DNA from: CAVTWH01 sp963850915
GTDB lineage: Bacteria; Actinomycetota; Actinomycetes; Mycobacteriales; Micromonosporaceae
DNA length: 64,000 nt
Assembly: GCA_963850915.1 (NCBI GenBank)
Contig: CAWKND010000005.1
Location: 62,001-126,000, forward strand
Direction: 5' to 3'
Shown one piece after another: positions 63,210 through 64,000 of the stretch. A program made the translations under genes and the position numbers. Position 1 is the stretch's first letter, and every line of letters begins with the position of its first letter. Below the pieces are notes generated by a model, which made no database searches, was not told the origin of the DNA, and saw only the letters and a list, made by a program, of their open reading frames with translations.

Positions 63210-64000
63210 TTGAGAAGAGCGCATCGCATGATTGTCGTGGCTGCTGCCGCGGCGGTGACTGTGTTGGTGGGTGCGACTGCTGCCAGCGCGGTGGCCACTC
63301 CGGCTAAGGGACCGGCTCGTCCGCCGGCCGACTCGCTCGGCGCGCTGGCCGCCCCGATCAACCTGCGCATCGGTAACGCGGTGAACATGGACAAGCTCAA
63401 CGTCGATGCCGCGTACACCTCGATCCTGGCCAATCAGTTCACCACGGTCACCCCCGAGAACGTGATGAAGTGGGACAGCATCGAGCCCACCCAGGGGCAG
63501 CTCAACTTCGGGCCGGGCGACCAGCTGGTCAGCTTCGCCCAGCAGCACGGGCAGTTGGTGCGGGCGCACACGTTGTTGTGGCACAACCAGATCCCCGGCT
63601 GGCTCACCACCGGCGTGAGCAACGAGACGATCAGCAACGCCCAGCTGCGTGACATCCTCAAGCAGCACATCTTCGCCGAGGTGGGTCACTTCAAGGGCAA
63701 GATCTGGCAGTGGGACGTGGCCAACGAGGTGTTCGCGAATTCGTGGGATCCGCATCCGCTGGCCGACGGCATCAACGGCGACGACTTCTGGGTGTCCCAC
63801 CTGGGTGAGGGCATCATCGCCGACGCGTTCCGCTGGGCCCACCAGGCCGACCCGCACGCGCTGCTGTTCTACAACGACTTCAACATCGCCGGCGAGGACG
63901 GCACCAACGCCAAGGCCGATGCGGTGTACGCGTGGGTCAAGTCGCTGCAAGCCCAGGGCGTACCGATCAACGGTGTCGGCGAGCAGGGCCACCTGGACAC
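63210..64000 (+). CDS. GH10 endo-1,4-beta-xylanase, 3' end outside window
   Basis: The TTG at 63210 follows AGAGGAG and begins a signal peptide (about 30 residues); the ATG at 63228 is an alternative. The 263 visible residues show NVMKWDSIEPTQG, HTLLWHNQIPGWL and WDVANEVF with the acid/base Glu. The region for the nucleophile Glu and any binding module lies beyond the window. It is distinct from the other four GH10 genes, with longer loops after the acid/base (SWDPHPLADG). Confidence 0.93.
   Translation, partial: MRRAHRMIVVAAAAAVTVLVGATAASAVATPAKGPARPPADSLGALAAPINLRIGNAVNMDKLNVDAAYTSILANQFTTVTPENVMKWDSIEPTQGQLNFGPGDQLVSFAQQHGQLVRAHTLLWHNQIPGWLTTGVSNETISNAQLRDILKQHIFAEVGHFKGKIWQWDVANEVFANSWDPHPLADGINGDDFWVSHLGEGIIADAFRWAHQADPHALLFYNDFNIAGEDGTNAKADAVYAWVKSLQAQGVPINGVGEQGHLD

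Noticed and set aside
1..64000. Insertion sequences or phage genes as cause of the rearrangements
   Set aside because: No transposase, integrase or terminal inverted repeats were recognised; recombination between similar module-coding sequences explains the pattern better.

Overview
The window is high-GC DNA with GTG and TTG starts, strong GGAG-type ribosome binding sites and long secreted proteins built from a catalytic domain, a Ser/Pro/Thr or Gly-rich linker and a CBM2 or CBM13 (ricin-type trefoil) module. This is typical of a filamentous, plant-biomass-degrading actinomycete. Streptomyces- or Micromonosporaceae-like relatives fit best, but no rRNA or marker gene fixes the genus. No tRNA, rRNA, CRISPR array, transposase or phage gene was seen.

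Almost the whole window is one hemicellulose, arabinogalactan and pectin side-chain degradation region. Bases 1-7.3 kb hold a truncated GH54 arabinofuranosidase, an SGNH esterase, a GH59 galactosidase and a clan GH-A enzyme. Bases 7.7-17.4 kb hold a GH63-like alpha-glycosidase divergent from a frameshifted LacI regulator, a clan GH-A/CBM13 enzyme, a scrambled larA relic, a GH141-like beta-helix enzyme with a deoxysugar mutarotase, and a GntR regulator. Bases 18-24.6 kb hold a GH27-GH54-GH10 operon and a GH43 galactanase. Bases 24.7-35.7 kb hold gene relics, a GH29 fucosidase, two GH54, a GH62 and a GH10. At 35.8-37.4 kb an ECF sigma factor is fused through a zinc-finger-like segment and a membrane segment to an AbfB (CBM42) arabinose-binding domain. 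Bases 37.8-48.0 kb carry a sugar ABC importer and a complete-looking non-phosphorylative 6-deoxysugar (L-fucose, possibly L-rhamnose) pathway ending in a LarA-family protein. Bases 48.6-64 kb hold a second GH27, GH10-GH62, GH11, a PaaX-like regulator, GH10, a CE1 esterase, a six-bladed-propeller hydrolase and the start of another GH10.

The genes fit one logic. Secreted enzymes strip xylan, arabinan, arabinogalactan and fucosylated side chains. Fucose released by GH29 and perhaps GH141 would be imported by the ABC system, which lacks its own ATPase here, and oxidised to pyruvate plus lactate. Repeated operators tie the loci together: GTTAGCGCTAAC-like LacI sites before at least eight units, CGAAYCGRTTCG sites at the LacI gene and two distant hydrolase genes, and CATCATACGNATG sites shared by the mutarotase/GntR intergenic region and the ABC operon promoter.

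The region has been remodelled heavily. Two GH10 genes share a roughly 1 kb tract with no mismatch found and two GH62 genes share about 0.63 kb with two mismatches seen, while their flanks differ. At least six decayed fragments (larA, binding protein, glycosidase, CBM2, GH62-like, CBM13) sit between intact genes, and two otherwise intact genes carry single-base frameshifts.
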